Assembly: GCA_963791595.1 (NCBI GenBank)
Contig: CAWBTF010000012.1
Coordinates: 372,001-436,000, forward strand
Direction: 5' to 3'
From: JAEMQF01 sp963791595
GTDB lineage: Bacteria > Pseudomonadota > Gammaproteobacteria > Burkholderiales > Burkholderiaceae_C
Length of the DNA stretch: 64,000 bases
How positions within the stretch are numbered: the first letter of the stretch is position 1; each line of letters starts with the position of its first letter. The position numbers were made by a program, and so were the translations under genes. Of the stretch, positions 47,488 through 56,600 are shown piece after piece. The notes under the pieces were generated by a model, which did not search any database, was not told where the DNA came from, and saw nothing but the letters and a program-made list of their open reading frames with translations.

Positions 47488-49425
47488 TCAGGCCGCTACT
47501 GCTTCCGACGCCAGCGGCGCGGCGGCGCCCGAGAAGCCATCGACACCCAGCTTGCGCAATGCCGCGGCATCCGAAGCGTCGTTCACGCCCTCCGCGTAGA
47601 CGTCGATCGAGACGCTGTGCAGCATGCCGACCACGCCGCCGACGAATGCGGCGCGGCTCGAATCGGCGGCGACGCCGATCGTCACCGAGCTGTCGAGTTT
47701 GACGAAGTCCAGGCCCGCGTCGAGCAGCCGGTCGATCTGCGACAGGCGATTGCCCGCATGTTCCAGGCCGAGGGTCACGCCGCTGGCCCGCAATTGCCGC
47801 GACAGCTCGCGCACCCGGGCAAATTGGTCGATCGCGGCGGCCTCGCCGACGCTGATCGACAACAGCTTCGCGGTTCGCGGTGACTGGGCCAGCACCGCGC
47901 GAACCTTGGGAATGAACTCGATGTCGGCCAGCGACGCGGACGCCACGCTGACACAGCGCGCGCGGCCATCGTTGCCAATCGCGGCAAGCGCGCTCGACAC
48001 CGCCGTCGCGTCGATCAGCGAAGTCAAGCGTCCGCGCATGGCCAACGGCAACCAGCGCGCCGCCACTTCATAGGCGCCCTCGGGCTCGAGCTGAAGCCGC
48101 AACGGGCATTCGAGGTGAACCAGCCGGCCCCCGCCGGCCAGAACGTGCACTTCTCCGAGTTGCAGGCGCCCCGCCGTCAGGGCCTCCTGGATGTGCTGGC
48201 GCCAAGCCGCTTCACCCAGGCCGGCGCCGGCCATCGCGGCACCGCCCGATACGCTTTCCACCTCGACGGCAAAGGCGCCTCGCGCCTCGGCGCGCGCCAG
48301 TGCCATGTCGGCCGCGTTCATCAGCTCGCCCATCGATTGGCCATGCGAAGTTTCCACGGCACCGAATGCGACGGCGACGTTCGGGCCGAAGGCCGGCAAC
48401 GCGGCGCGCAGCGCTCCGGCAATGGCATGCGCGGTTTCATCCGACATGCCGCCCACCGGCAGACCGAGCGCGAAGTCGGAGCCGTTCAGGCGCCCCACCA
48501 GGCAACCATGACCGCGCTGGGTATAGGTCTGCAGAACCTGGGCGATCGCCGCGAGCATCTGGTCGGTGGTGGCGCGGCCCAGCACCCGGTTCGCGTCGGC
48601 CAGATCGATCACGCGCAACAGCACCAGCCCACCATGGGCCGCGCCGTCCTCGCGTTGCATCGCCACCGTCATCTGGCCGAGAAAGTGCGATCGGTTCGAC
48701 AAGCCCGTGAGCGCATCGCAATTGGCCTGGCGGCGCAGCGCCTCCACCTGGGCCGACTGCGCTTCGAACACCAGCTTCAGGCGCCCCACCATCGAATTCA
48801 TGGCGCGGGTCAAACGCTTCAGCTCCGGCGTTCGCGGTTCGCTCAGGGTCAGATACTCGCCCCGCTCCAAGGCGCGCGCCTGCTGAACCACGGCATCGAT
48901 GGGGGCCCGCAGCCGGGCCACCGCCAACAGCGCGAACATCGCCGCCAGGCCGCCGACCAAGCCGAGCGCGATCGCGGAACGCTGGCTGGCAAGCCAGAGT
49001 TGGTCATGCAAGAAGGCCGCGTGACCCTGAACCTCGACGGTGCCGAGATCGCGGATCCCATCGCTCACCGGCGCTGCGCCGGGACGTGAATCGAGACGAA
49101 CCCAGTCCACGAACCAGAACGGCGCGTGCCACGGCGAGGCGTTGCCTGTGCGTTCGAACCACACTTTGCCATCCGATCCAATGAACCGAATGCGCTTGTA
49201 GGAGCCGGTTTCGAACAGGCCCGTCATGGCCTTGGTCATGGAATCCATGTCGCCGTGTTGATGCGACAACAAAAGGGCCAGCGAGTCGGCGTCATCACTG
49301 TTCTTGCCGCTCAGCTGCGTCTGGAGGTAGGCCCGCGAACTGTCGATGTGCACGCTGACGCTTCCCACCAGCGAAAGGAACAAGGTGGCGAACAGCAACA
49401 GCCAGATTTGGCGAATCAGCGACAT
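47488..49425 (-). CDS. lapD: LapD-like c-di-GMP receptor with degenerate GGDEF and EAL domains
   Basis: Inner-membrane receptor that in Pseudomonas signals c-di-GMP levels to the periplasmic protease LapG. ATG 49425 (MSLIRQIWLLLFATLF) gives 645 residues, close to LapD. Order: helix 1 (about 5-25), LapD/MoxY-type periplasmic domain (26-150), helix 2 (151-171), HAMP (172-224), a GGDEF fold with the motif degraded to NGSDF (314-318), and an EAL fold with ECPL at the EAL site (439-442). Both catalytic motifs are lost, so it should bind rather than make or cut c-di-GMP. It diverges from the exporter genes. Confidence 0.86.
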   Translation of the reverse strand: MSLIRQIWLLLFATLFLSLVGSVSVHIDSSRAYLQTQLSGKNSDDADSLALLLSHQHGDMDSMTKAMTGLFETGSYKRIRFIGSDGKVWFERTGNASPWHAPFWFVDWVRLDSRPGAAPVSDGIRDLGTVEVQGHAAFLHDQLWLASQRSAIALGLVGGLAAMFALLAVARLRAPIDAVVQQARALERGEYLTLSEPRTPELKRLTRAMNSMVGRLKLVFEAQSAQVEALRRQANCDALTGLSNRSHFLGQMTVAMQREDGAAHGGLVLLRVIDLADANRVLGRATTDQMLAAIAQVLQTYTQRGHGCLVGRLNGSDFALGLPVGGMSDETAHAIAGALRAALPAFGPNVAVAFGAVETSHGQSMGELMNAADMALARAEARGAFAVEVESVSGGAAMAGAGLGEAAWRQHIQEALTAGRLQLGEVHVLAGGGRLVHLECPLRLQLEPEGAYEVAARWLPLAMRGRLTSLIDATAVSSALAAIGNDGRARCVSVASASLADIEFIPKVRAVLAQSPRTAKLLSISVGEAAAIDQFARVRELSRQLRASGVTLGLEHAGNRLSQIDRLLDAGLDFVKLDSSVTIGVAADSSRAAFVGGVVGMLHSVSIDVYAEGVNDASDAAALRKLGVDGFSGAAAPLASEAVAA

Positions 49426-49595
49426 GGGCAGTCTCGGAAGGACGCCCATTGGAATGCCTCGGTGATCGGATTGGCAAGCAAAGGAACCACGCCGAACCGG
49501 TCCAGCATCGAATCTGCCACACCTGGGTACCCTTTGAGATCGGTTTCGCGCGCGCCAGGCCGATATCGTCTCGATGCCCGCCAATGCACGCAACG

Positions 49596-51821
49596 ATGAT
49601 GTCCACCGCTGAGGTCGAAGTCCCACCGCCCGCCCAGGCCATCGCCGCGCCAGCCGAAGGCAGCGCCGCAGCGCAGCCGCAGCGATTCCGCGAGGACTTG
49701 ATCCATCCCGACCCGCTGCTCGATTGTTTGATCGAGGTCTGTCGCCTGCATGGCAAGAACGCGTCGCGCGCGTCCCTCACGGCAGGTCTGCCCTTGCCGC
49801 ACGGCAGCCTCACGCTCGAACTGGCCCAGCGCGCTGCAGCGCGCGCCGGCATGTCCGCCAAACTGCAGCGCATCGCACTCGACGCCATCGACTCGGCGGC
49901 GCTGCCGGTGATCTTGCTTCTCAAGGGCGACCGCGCCTGTGTGCTCTCCGGCTGGCAGCGGGGCGCGGCATCGGCCCGGCTGCTGCTGCCCGAGGTCGGG
50001 CAGGGCTCGGTGATCCTCGACAAGGCGGAACTGCTGCGGCGTTACAGCGGCGTCGCGCTGTTCGTGCACCCGAATTTCAGCCACGACATGCGCTCGAGCG
50101 AGCCGGACCGCGCCGCTCCGGACGGCCACTGGTTCTGGAGCTCGCTGCTGCAACAGCGCTTCATTTATCAAGACGTGTTGTGGTCCGCGCTGCTCGTCAA
50201 TGTGTTCGCACTGGCCTTGCCGATGTTTTCGATGAATGTCTACGACCGGGTCGTACCAAACAACGCGGTCGAGACCCTTTGGGCGCTGGCGGTGGGTTTG
50301 TCACTGGTGCTGGCCGCCGACGCATTGATGCGAATGTTGCGCGTGCGCTTTGTCGACGAAGCGAGTGCGCGAATCGACGTGCAGGTGTCGGCCACGCTGA
50401 TGGAGCATGTGCTGGGAATGAAACTCAAGCACCGCCCGGCGTCGGTGGGCGCCTTCGCGTCGAATTTGCGCGGGTTCGAGCAGGTGCGCGACTTCGCCGC
50501 GTCGGGAACGGTCACCGCACTGGTCGATCTGCCGTTCGCGCTGCTGTTCGTCGCCGCGTTGGCCTGGATCTCACCTTGGCTCGCCCTGCCGGTGATCCTT
50601 GTCGGTGCGGCCATTTTGTTCATTGGCGGGTTCTTGCAGCACCGCCTGCACGGACTCTCGCAGACCACGTATCAGGCGGGCGCGATGCGCAATGCCACAC
50701 TGGTGGAAGCGCTGACTGGGATCGAAACCATCAAATCGCAGGTGGCCGAAGGCGAGGTCCAGGCGAAGTGGGAACGCGCCAATCAATTTCTCGCCGCCAC
50801 GGGTGTCAAGATGCGCGGCCTGTCTGCCGCGGCGATGATCGGCACGAATGTGCTGTCCCAAGCCGTGACGATGGCCACCGTCGTGATCGGGGTCTACCTG
50901 ATTGCCGCACATGAACTCACGATGGGCGCTCTGATCGCCGCGGGCATGCTCGCCAGCCGGGCGCTCGCGCCCGCCGGGCAGGTGGTGGGGTTGATGCTGC
51001 AGTACCAGTCGGCCCGAACCGCGCTGCGCAACCTCGATGAGGTGATGGAAAAGTCGGTCGAGCGCCCGGCGTCGAAGAAGTTCGTGCAGCGCGCCCAGTT
51101 TCTCGGCGAGATCGAATTTCGCAATGTCGAGTTCGCCTACCCGGGGCGCAGCGAAAACGCACTCGATGGATTGAGTTTCAAGATCAAGGCCGGCGAGCAT
51201 GTGGCGCTGATCGGCCGCGTCGGCTCGGGCAAGTCGACGATCCAGCGCCTGATTCTCGGCCTGTACCGGCCCAACAAGGGCACGGTGCTGCTCGACGGAG
51301 TCGACCTGCGCCAGCTCGACCCGGCCGACGTGCGCCGCAATGCCGCGTGCGTGTCGCAGGACGTGATGCTGTTCCACGGCAGCTTGCGCGACAACATCAC
51401 GCTCGGCATGCCCTACGCCGAAGACTCCGCCGTCGTGGCCGCCGCCGAACTGGCCGGCCTGACCGAGTTCGTGAATCGGCATCCGCGCGGCTACGACATG
51501 CCCGTGGGCGAACGCGGCGAAATGCTCTCAGGCGGGCAGCGCCAAGCCGTTGGGCTGGCGCGCGCCGTGCTGCACAACTCGCCCTTGTTGCTGCTCGACG
51601 AGCCGACCAGCGCGATGGATTTCTCGACCGAGGCGAAAGTCACCGCCGACGTTGCCGCCTTCGCCAGGGACAAGACGGTGGTGCTGGTGACACACCGAAC
51701 TTCGTTGCTGGCGCTGGCGGCGCGGGTGATCGTGATCGACGCCGGTCGTGTCGTGGCCGACGGCCCACGTGACCGCATCATGGCCGCATTGGCCAGCGGC
51801 CGGATCGCGGGGGCGGCATGA
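49596..51821 (+). CDS. lapB: Type I secretion ABC transporter (LapB-like)
   Basis: Inner-membrane exporter ATPase of a type I secretion system. From ATG 49596 it has 741 residues; ATG 49584 and 49599 are equally possible. The N-terminal ~150 residues are a C39-like domain without the usual catalytic Cys context, as in LapB/HlyB-type exporters of RTX adhesins. A six-helix membrane domain follows (about 165-445), then the ATPase with Walker A GRVGSGKST (about 539), signature LSGGQRQAVGLARA (about 644) and Walker B LLLLDEPTSAMD. Its stop overlaps a mini-ORF by 4 bases. Confidence 0.9.
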   Translation: MMSTAEVEVPPPAQAIAAPAEGSAAAQPQRFREDLIHPDPLLDCLIEVCRLHGKNASRASLTAGLPLPHGSLTLELAQRAAARAGMSAKLQRIALDAIDSAALPVILLLKGDRACVLSGWQRGAASARLLLPEVGQGSVILDKAELLRRYSGVALFVHPNFSHDMRSSEPDRAAPDGHWFWSSLLQQRFIYQDVLWSALLVNVFALALPMFSMNVYDRVVPNNAVETLWALAVGLSLVLAADALMRMLRVRFVDEASARIDVQVSATLMEHVLGMKLKHRPASVGAFASNLRGFEQVRDFAASGTVTALVDLPFALLFVAALAWISPWLALPVILVGAAILFIGGFLQHRLHGLSQTTYQAGAMRNATLVEALTGIETIKSQVAEGEVQAKWERANQFLAATGVKMRGLSAAAMIGTNVLSQAVTMATVVIGVYLIAAHELTMGALIAAGMLASRALAPAGQVVGLMLQYQSARTALRNLDEVMEKSVERPASKKFVQRAQFLGEIEFRNVEFAYPGRSENALDGLSFKIKAGEHVALIGRVGSGKSTIQRLILGLYRPNKGTVLLDGVDLRQLDPADVRRNAACVSQDVMLFHGSLRDNITLGMPYAEDSAVVAAAELAGLTEFVNRHPRGYDMPVGERGEMLSGGQRQAVGLARAVLHNSPLLLLDEPTSAMDFSTEAKVTADVAAFARDKTVVLVTHRTSLLALAARVIVIDAGRVVADGPRDRIMAALASGRIAGAA

Positions 51822-51910
51822 GCGCGCCGGGCCGCCCCAAGCGCGAATACCGGAGTGCGCAGCACGAAGGTACTCCAGTGAGCGCGCGACGCGCGAGGGT
51901 GCGCCAATGA
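51818..51910 (+). CDS. 30-codon mini-ORF between the exporter and fusion-protein genes
   Basis: ATG 51818 overlaps the exporter stop (ATGA) and the mini-ORF's own stop overlaps the next start (ATGA at 51907). The peptide begins MSAPGRPKREYRSAQHEG and contains PVSARRARV. It resembles the first ~30 residues of the following membrane fusion protein (MSAADRRKQETTGAENEA...AVSTP). It is most simply a duplicated, diverged copy of that N-terminus. Whether the peptide itself works is unknown; it could act as a translational coupler between the two genes. Confidence 0.5.
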   Translation: MSAPGRPKREYRSAQHEGTPVSARRARVRQ

Positions 51911-51975
51911 GTGCCGCGGACCGCCGCAAGCAGGAGACCACCGGTGCGGAGAACGAAGCTGCGGCGGTGAGCACG
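51818..51975 (+). repeat. Imperfect tandem duplication spanning the lapC-like start
   Basis: Two units with a period of 89 bases, starting at ATG 51818 and ATG 51907, align without gaps over their first ~69 bases with about 47 identities by hand count. Both begin ATGAG and share GACCGCC/GGCCGCC, CACGAAG/AACGAAG and GTGAGC. Because 89 is not a multiple of three, the second copy starts in another frame, which creates the mini-ORF. Confidence 0.6.
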
Positions 51976-53352
51976 CCAAGCCGCCAGGGCGAACGGCGAA
52001 AGGCTCAGTCGAAAAACACTCCCGCGATCGCACTGCCGGCCTTGCCAGGCGCTGCCGGATTCCGCAGTTTCGAGCTGCAGGCAGAAGCTGTCATGTCGCG
52101 CCAGGGCACCCGCCGCGCCCAGCTCATCGTCCGCGCGGCGCTCGGCATCGTCGTTCTGCTCATCGTGTGGGCCGCCTGGGCCACGCTCGACGAAGTGACC
52201 CGCGGCGACGCCAAGGTGATCCCATCGCGCCAGTTGCAACTCGTGCAGTCGCTCGACGGCGGTGTCGTCGCGGAGATCCTGGTGCGCGAAGGACAGGTGG
52301 TGGAGAAGGACCAGCTCTTGCTGAAAATCGACGAGACTCGCGCCACCTCCGGCGTGCGCGAGAGCGCGGCGCAGGGGTTCGCGCTGCGCGCGCGCCAGGC
52401 ACGCTTGCGCGCCTTGGCCGAAGCGGCGCCGTTTGCCCCACCCGCCGCGAGCAACGCGGAGGAAAAGCGCATCCTGGACGAAGAGCGACTGCTGTTCGAA
52501 GCCAAGCTCGGGGAGCTGCGCAACTCGATGGCGATCAACGAACAACAGCTGCAGCAGCGGCAGCAGGAACTCAGCGAAATGCGTGCGCGCAAGACGAGCG
52601 CCGTGCGCAGCCTCGAATTCAGCCAGCGTGAGCTGGCGAAAACCCGGCCTCTGCTCGCCACCGGCGCGGTGTCCGAGGTCGACGTGCTCCGGCTCGAGCG
52701 CGAGGTTTCCCGCAGCCGCGGCGACGCTGAACAGGCCAGCGCGCAGATCGAGCGCGTGCACGCGGCGATCGGCGAGGCGCAGCGCAAGACCAAGGAAACT
52801 GAAATTGCATTCCGCAACGAGGCACGCCGGGAAATGGCCGACGTGATGGGCAAGCTCAATGCACACAACGAAGGCGCAGTCGCACTGACCGATCGCGTCG
52901 ACAAGTCGCAGATCAAGAGCCCGGTGCGTGGGCGCGTTCAGCGTTTGCTCGCCAATACCGTCGGCGGCGTGGTTCAGTCCGGCAAGGACATCGTCGAAAT
53001 CGTGCCGCTGGACGACGCCCTCGTGCTCGAGGCCAAGGTTCACCCGAAAGACATTGCCTTCATCCACCCTGGGCAAGCCGCGACGGTGAAGTTCACCGCG
53101 TACGACTTCTCGATTTTCGGCGGCCTGACGGCGCAGGTCGAGAACATCAGCCCGGACACGGTGACCGACGAGCGCGGCAACGCCTTCTATCTGGTGCGGG
53201 TACGCACGTCGAAGGCCAGTTTCAGCGAGAAGATGCCCATCATTCCGGGCATGACGGCTGAAGTCGACATCCTCACGGGCCACAAGACGGTTCTGTCGTA
53301 CCTGCTCAAACCCGTCTTGAAGGCCAAGGCCTACGCGTTGCGTGAACGCTGA
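51907..53352 (+). CDS. lapC: Type I secretion membrane fusion protein (HlyD/LapC-like)
   Basis: Periplasmic adaptor linking the ABC exporter to the outer-membrane TolC-like protein. ATG 51907 (MSAADRRKQETTGAENEA) gives 481 residues: a charged cytosolic N-terminus, one membrane helix (about 74-93, IVRAALGIVVLLIVWAAW), a biotinyl-lipoyl half (SLDGGVVAEILVREGQVV), a long coiled coil (about 150-345) and the C-terminal barrel (IKSPVRGRVQRLLANTVGG). The coiled coil is rich in Glu/Gln/Arg. A 253-base spacer with no clear promoter follows before the adhesin gene. Confidence 0.91.
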   Translation: MSAADRRKQETTGAENEAAAVSTPSRQGERRKAQSKNTPAIALPALPGAAGFRSFELQAEAVMSRQGTRRAQLIVRAALGIVVLLIVWAAWATLDEVTRGDAKVIPSRQLQLVQSLDGGVVAEILVREGQVVEKDQLLLKIDETRATSGVRESAAQGFALRARQARLRALAEAAPFAPPAASNAEEKRILDEERLLFEAKLGELRNSMAINEQQLQQRQQELSEMRARKTSAVRSLEFSQRELAKTRPLLATGAVSEVDVLRLEREVSRSRGDAEQASAQIERVHAAIGEAQRKTKETEIAFRNEARREMADVMGKLNAHNEGAVALTDRVDKSQIKSPVRGRVQRLLANTVGGVVQSGKDIVEIVPLDDALVLEAKVHPKDIAFIHPGQAATVKFTAYDFSIFGGLTAQVENISPDTVTDERGNAFYLVRVRTSKASFSEKMPIIPGMTAEVDILTGHKTVLSYLLKPVLKAKAYALRER

Positions 53353-53605
53353 CCGCGTTCCTGGCGACGATTCGACCTTTCCCGTCGTTCGCCGCATTGC
53401 AGGCAGATTCCCGCCGCGCGGCGCAGCAGCCGTATCCATTCGAAACCGGATCGTGTCGCGCAAACCACGTACGCAATTTGTTGCGCAGGGCCCGGGTGAC
53501 CGAGTTCACGCCGCCCACCAAACCTGCCCAATGGCACTCTGACCGTCCCCTACGCTGTGTCCGGATCGACCCAGGTTGTCGGCACCCACGCAAGGACGAA
53601 CCATC

Positions 53606-56600
53606 ATGAGCAAGCCCTCTCAAGCGAGAGTCAGCGCAGCAAAGTTGCTGGCACTGAAGCAAGGCGCAAGCGCCCGGCATGACGACGGCCCATCGGCGTT
53701 CTCACATCCGGCCGCCTCACATCGTTCGGGCCACCCTCACCACCGGGATCACGATCGCGATCACCGCACTGGGCGCGGTCGCGGCCATGACCGCGGCGAC
53801 GAGCGCGACCACAACCACGGAATTGACCACTGCCACAACGGGAGTGGAGGTGCCGGCGGCGGGGGTACCGGTGGTGGTGGTACCGGGAGCGGAACCACCG
53901 TCATCTCGGGCATCGCCACCGGCGCGTTGAACGAAGACGGCACGAGCCTCGTTTCCAGCGGCGCATTGACGATCAGCGGCGCCCCGGCGCCGCTGGCGAA
54001 CTTCGTCGCGCAGGCCGGCACCGCTGGAATCTACGGCAGCTTCTCGCTGACATCCGCCGGCGTGTGGACGTATGCGCTGAACAATTCATCGGCTGCGGTG
54101 CAGGCTCTGGCCCAAGGCCAGTCCGTCACCGAGTCGTTCGCTGTCGTCAGTGCCGACGGGACCGTCAGCACGGTCGCGGTGACGGTCGGTGGCAGCAACG
54201 ATGCGCCAGAAGCGCTTGCGGCCGCGGCCGGCACGCAAGAGGACCACGCGCTTCTCACGGGTTCCGTCTCGGCAGGTGACGTCGACGCAGGTTCGGTGCT
54301 GACCTATGCCCTCGCGGGTGCAGGCAGCACGGGGCGCAGTGCCACCCCGGCGGGGTTGACCTTGAACGCCGACGGCACTTTTTCATTCGACGCCACCGCG
54401 CCCGAATATCAGGCGCTGGGCGTTGGCGAGTCGCGCGTGCTGGACGTTGCGTACACGGTCACCGACCAGTTCGGCGCAAGCTCCAGCGCCACGTTGACGA
54501 TCACGGTGATGGGCACGAACGACGCGCCCCAATCTCAGGCCGCAAGTTTTGCTCTGAGCGAGGACGGCCCGACGCTGCGCGGCAACTTGGTCGCTTCCGA
54601 TGTCGACGCCAGTGCGGTGCTGTCGTTTGCCCTCACCTCGGCCAGTCCTCCAGGCTTGCGCCTGCAGCCCGATGGCAATTTCAGCTTCGACCCGACCGAC
54701 CGGAGCTACCAGGCGCTCGCCGATGGGCAGACCCTCACGCTGAACATTCCCTACTCGGTGACCGATGAGCATGGCGCCACGGCCACCGCCAGCCTCAGCA
54801 TCGCCGTGACGGGCGCGAACGATGTCGCCGTCATCTCCGGTGTGGGGGTGGGTGCGGTGTCGGAAGACGGGGCAAGCACGGTCACGAGCGGCATGCTGAC
54901 CATTGACGATCCCGACGCGGGGCAGACAAGCTTCATCGCGCAGTCGGGCGTGTTGGGGGCCTACGGCAGCTTCTCCTTGTCCGCGGACGGCGCTTGGACC
55001 TACAGCCTCAACAACTCCTCGCCCGCCGTACAGACACTTGCCCAAGGCCAGTCGTTCACCGAATCGTTCCCGGTGACCAGTGCCGACGGTACGACCGGCG
55101 TGGTCGCTGTCACCGTGCATGGCAGCAATGATGTACCCGTCGCCAGCGCAGATGTGGTTGGGGCAGACGAGGACTCGCCACTGATCATCTCCTCAGCAAG
55201 CCTGTTGTCGAACGACAGCGATGCGGATGGCGGCGCCGCGCTGAGCCTCACCAGTGTGCAAGGTGCCATCGGTGGATCGGTCGCCCTGGACTCCTCGGCC
55301 AACGTCGTCTTTACGCCTTCGGCCAACTACTCGGGACCTGCCTCTTTCACATATACGGCCAGCGACGGCGCCGGCGGTTTCGCGACGGCCACAGTTGACG
55401 TGGACATCGCGGCGGCGGCCGACGCACCAGGATTGGTGGGCCAGGCCACGCAACATTCGCTGCGCACCGGATCGACGTCCATCAGCACGTTGCCGGCAAT
55501 CTTGCAGCCGAACCTAGAAGCGACACTGGGTTTGAGCGCAGGTACGCTCGACAACCGATTTGACCCACCCTCCTCGACAGCGGTCGTCGATCCCGGCTTC
55601 GTCGACGTGATCGGGGGCCAGGCCACGACCTATGCGTTGAGCATCGGCGCCGGGCAGACGGCCAATTTCAACTGGCAGTTCTTCAACGCCGAGACCGTCG
55701 CGGCTTTCATCAGTAACGGAGCCAACGACCTGGCGATCCTCGCGATCACCGACCCGAGCGGCGCTCGACAGTGGGTTCAGTTGAGTTCGTCGGAGCAGAC
55801 CGGCCCAAATGCGAACGGAGCGGCCGCCGATGCTTCTGGCAACTATCGATTCATGGCCACCATGGCCGGCGAGTATCGTTTTGACTGGCTGGTCGTCAAC
55901 GGTGGCAGCTCCGGCGGAGGTTCCTCGCTGAGCGTCGGAACGCCCTCCATCACCATCGGCACCACCACCTATGGCATGCCGATGCCGGTCTCGTTCGGGG
56001 CCGGTCTGGTGGACCAAGACGGTTCCGAATCGCTCAGCGTCAGCGTGTCTGGCGTTCCCGCGGGTGCCGCGTTCAGCGCGGGTACGGACCTCGGCGGTGG
56101 CGCATGGAGCTTCACGCCCGCGCAGTTGAGCGGACTGCAATTCCTGCCGCCCGTGGGATTCAACGGCACGGTCAACCTGACGCTGAGTGCGACCGCGACG
56201 GAGCAGAGCAGCGGCGCCAGCGCAAGCTCGACGCAAAGCGTCGCACTGGTGATCGAGACAACCACCGCCTCGGCGATGGGAACGCAGAACGCCGACGCCT
56301 TCGCGGGAACGATCGCGAACGACCACCTGCAGGGCTTCGCCGGCAATGATGTGCTGAGCGGGGGCGACGGCAACGACCTGCTTTACGGCGATGCCGGGAC
56401 GGACACGTTGAGTGGCGGCAATGGCCGCGACGTGCTGCTCGGTGGCCTTGGCGACGATTCGGTGAACGCTGGCGTTGGTGACGATCGGCTGTCCGGCGGC
56501 GCCGGCAGCGATACGTTGACCGGTGGGCTGGGCAGCGACGTCTTCGCCTGGACCTTCGCCGATCGCGGAGCGGCGGGAGCGCCGGCCATCGATACCATTT

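Noticed and set aside
53353..53605. CGCAA-TTTG-TTGCG inverted repeat before the adhesin as an operator
   Set aside because: The stem is only five bases and no promoter elements accompany it; chance occurrence is likely in this sequence.
56281..56530. Short repeats resembling a CRISPR array
   Set aside because: They are in-frame RTX nonapeptide codons without spacers; no cas genes are present.
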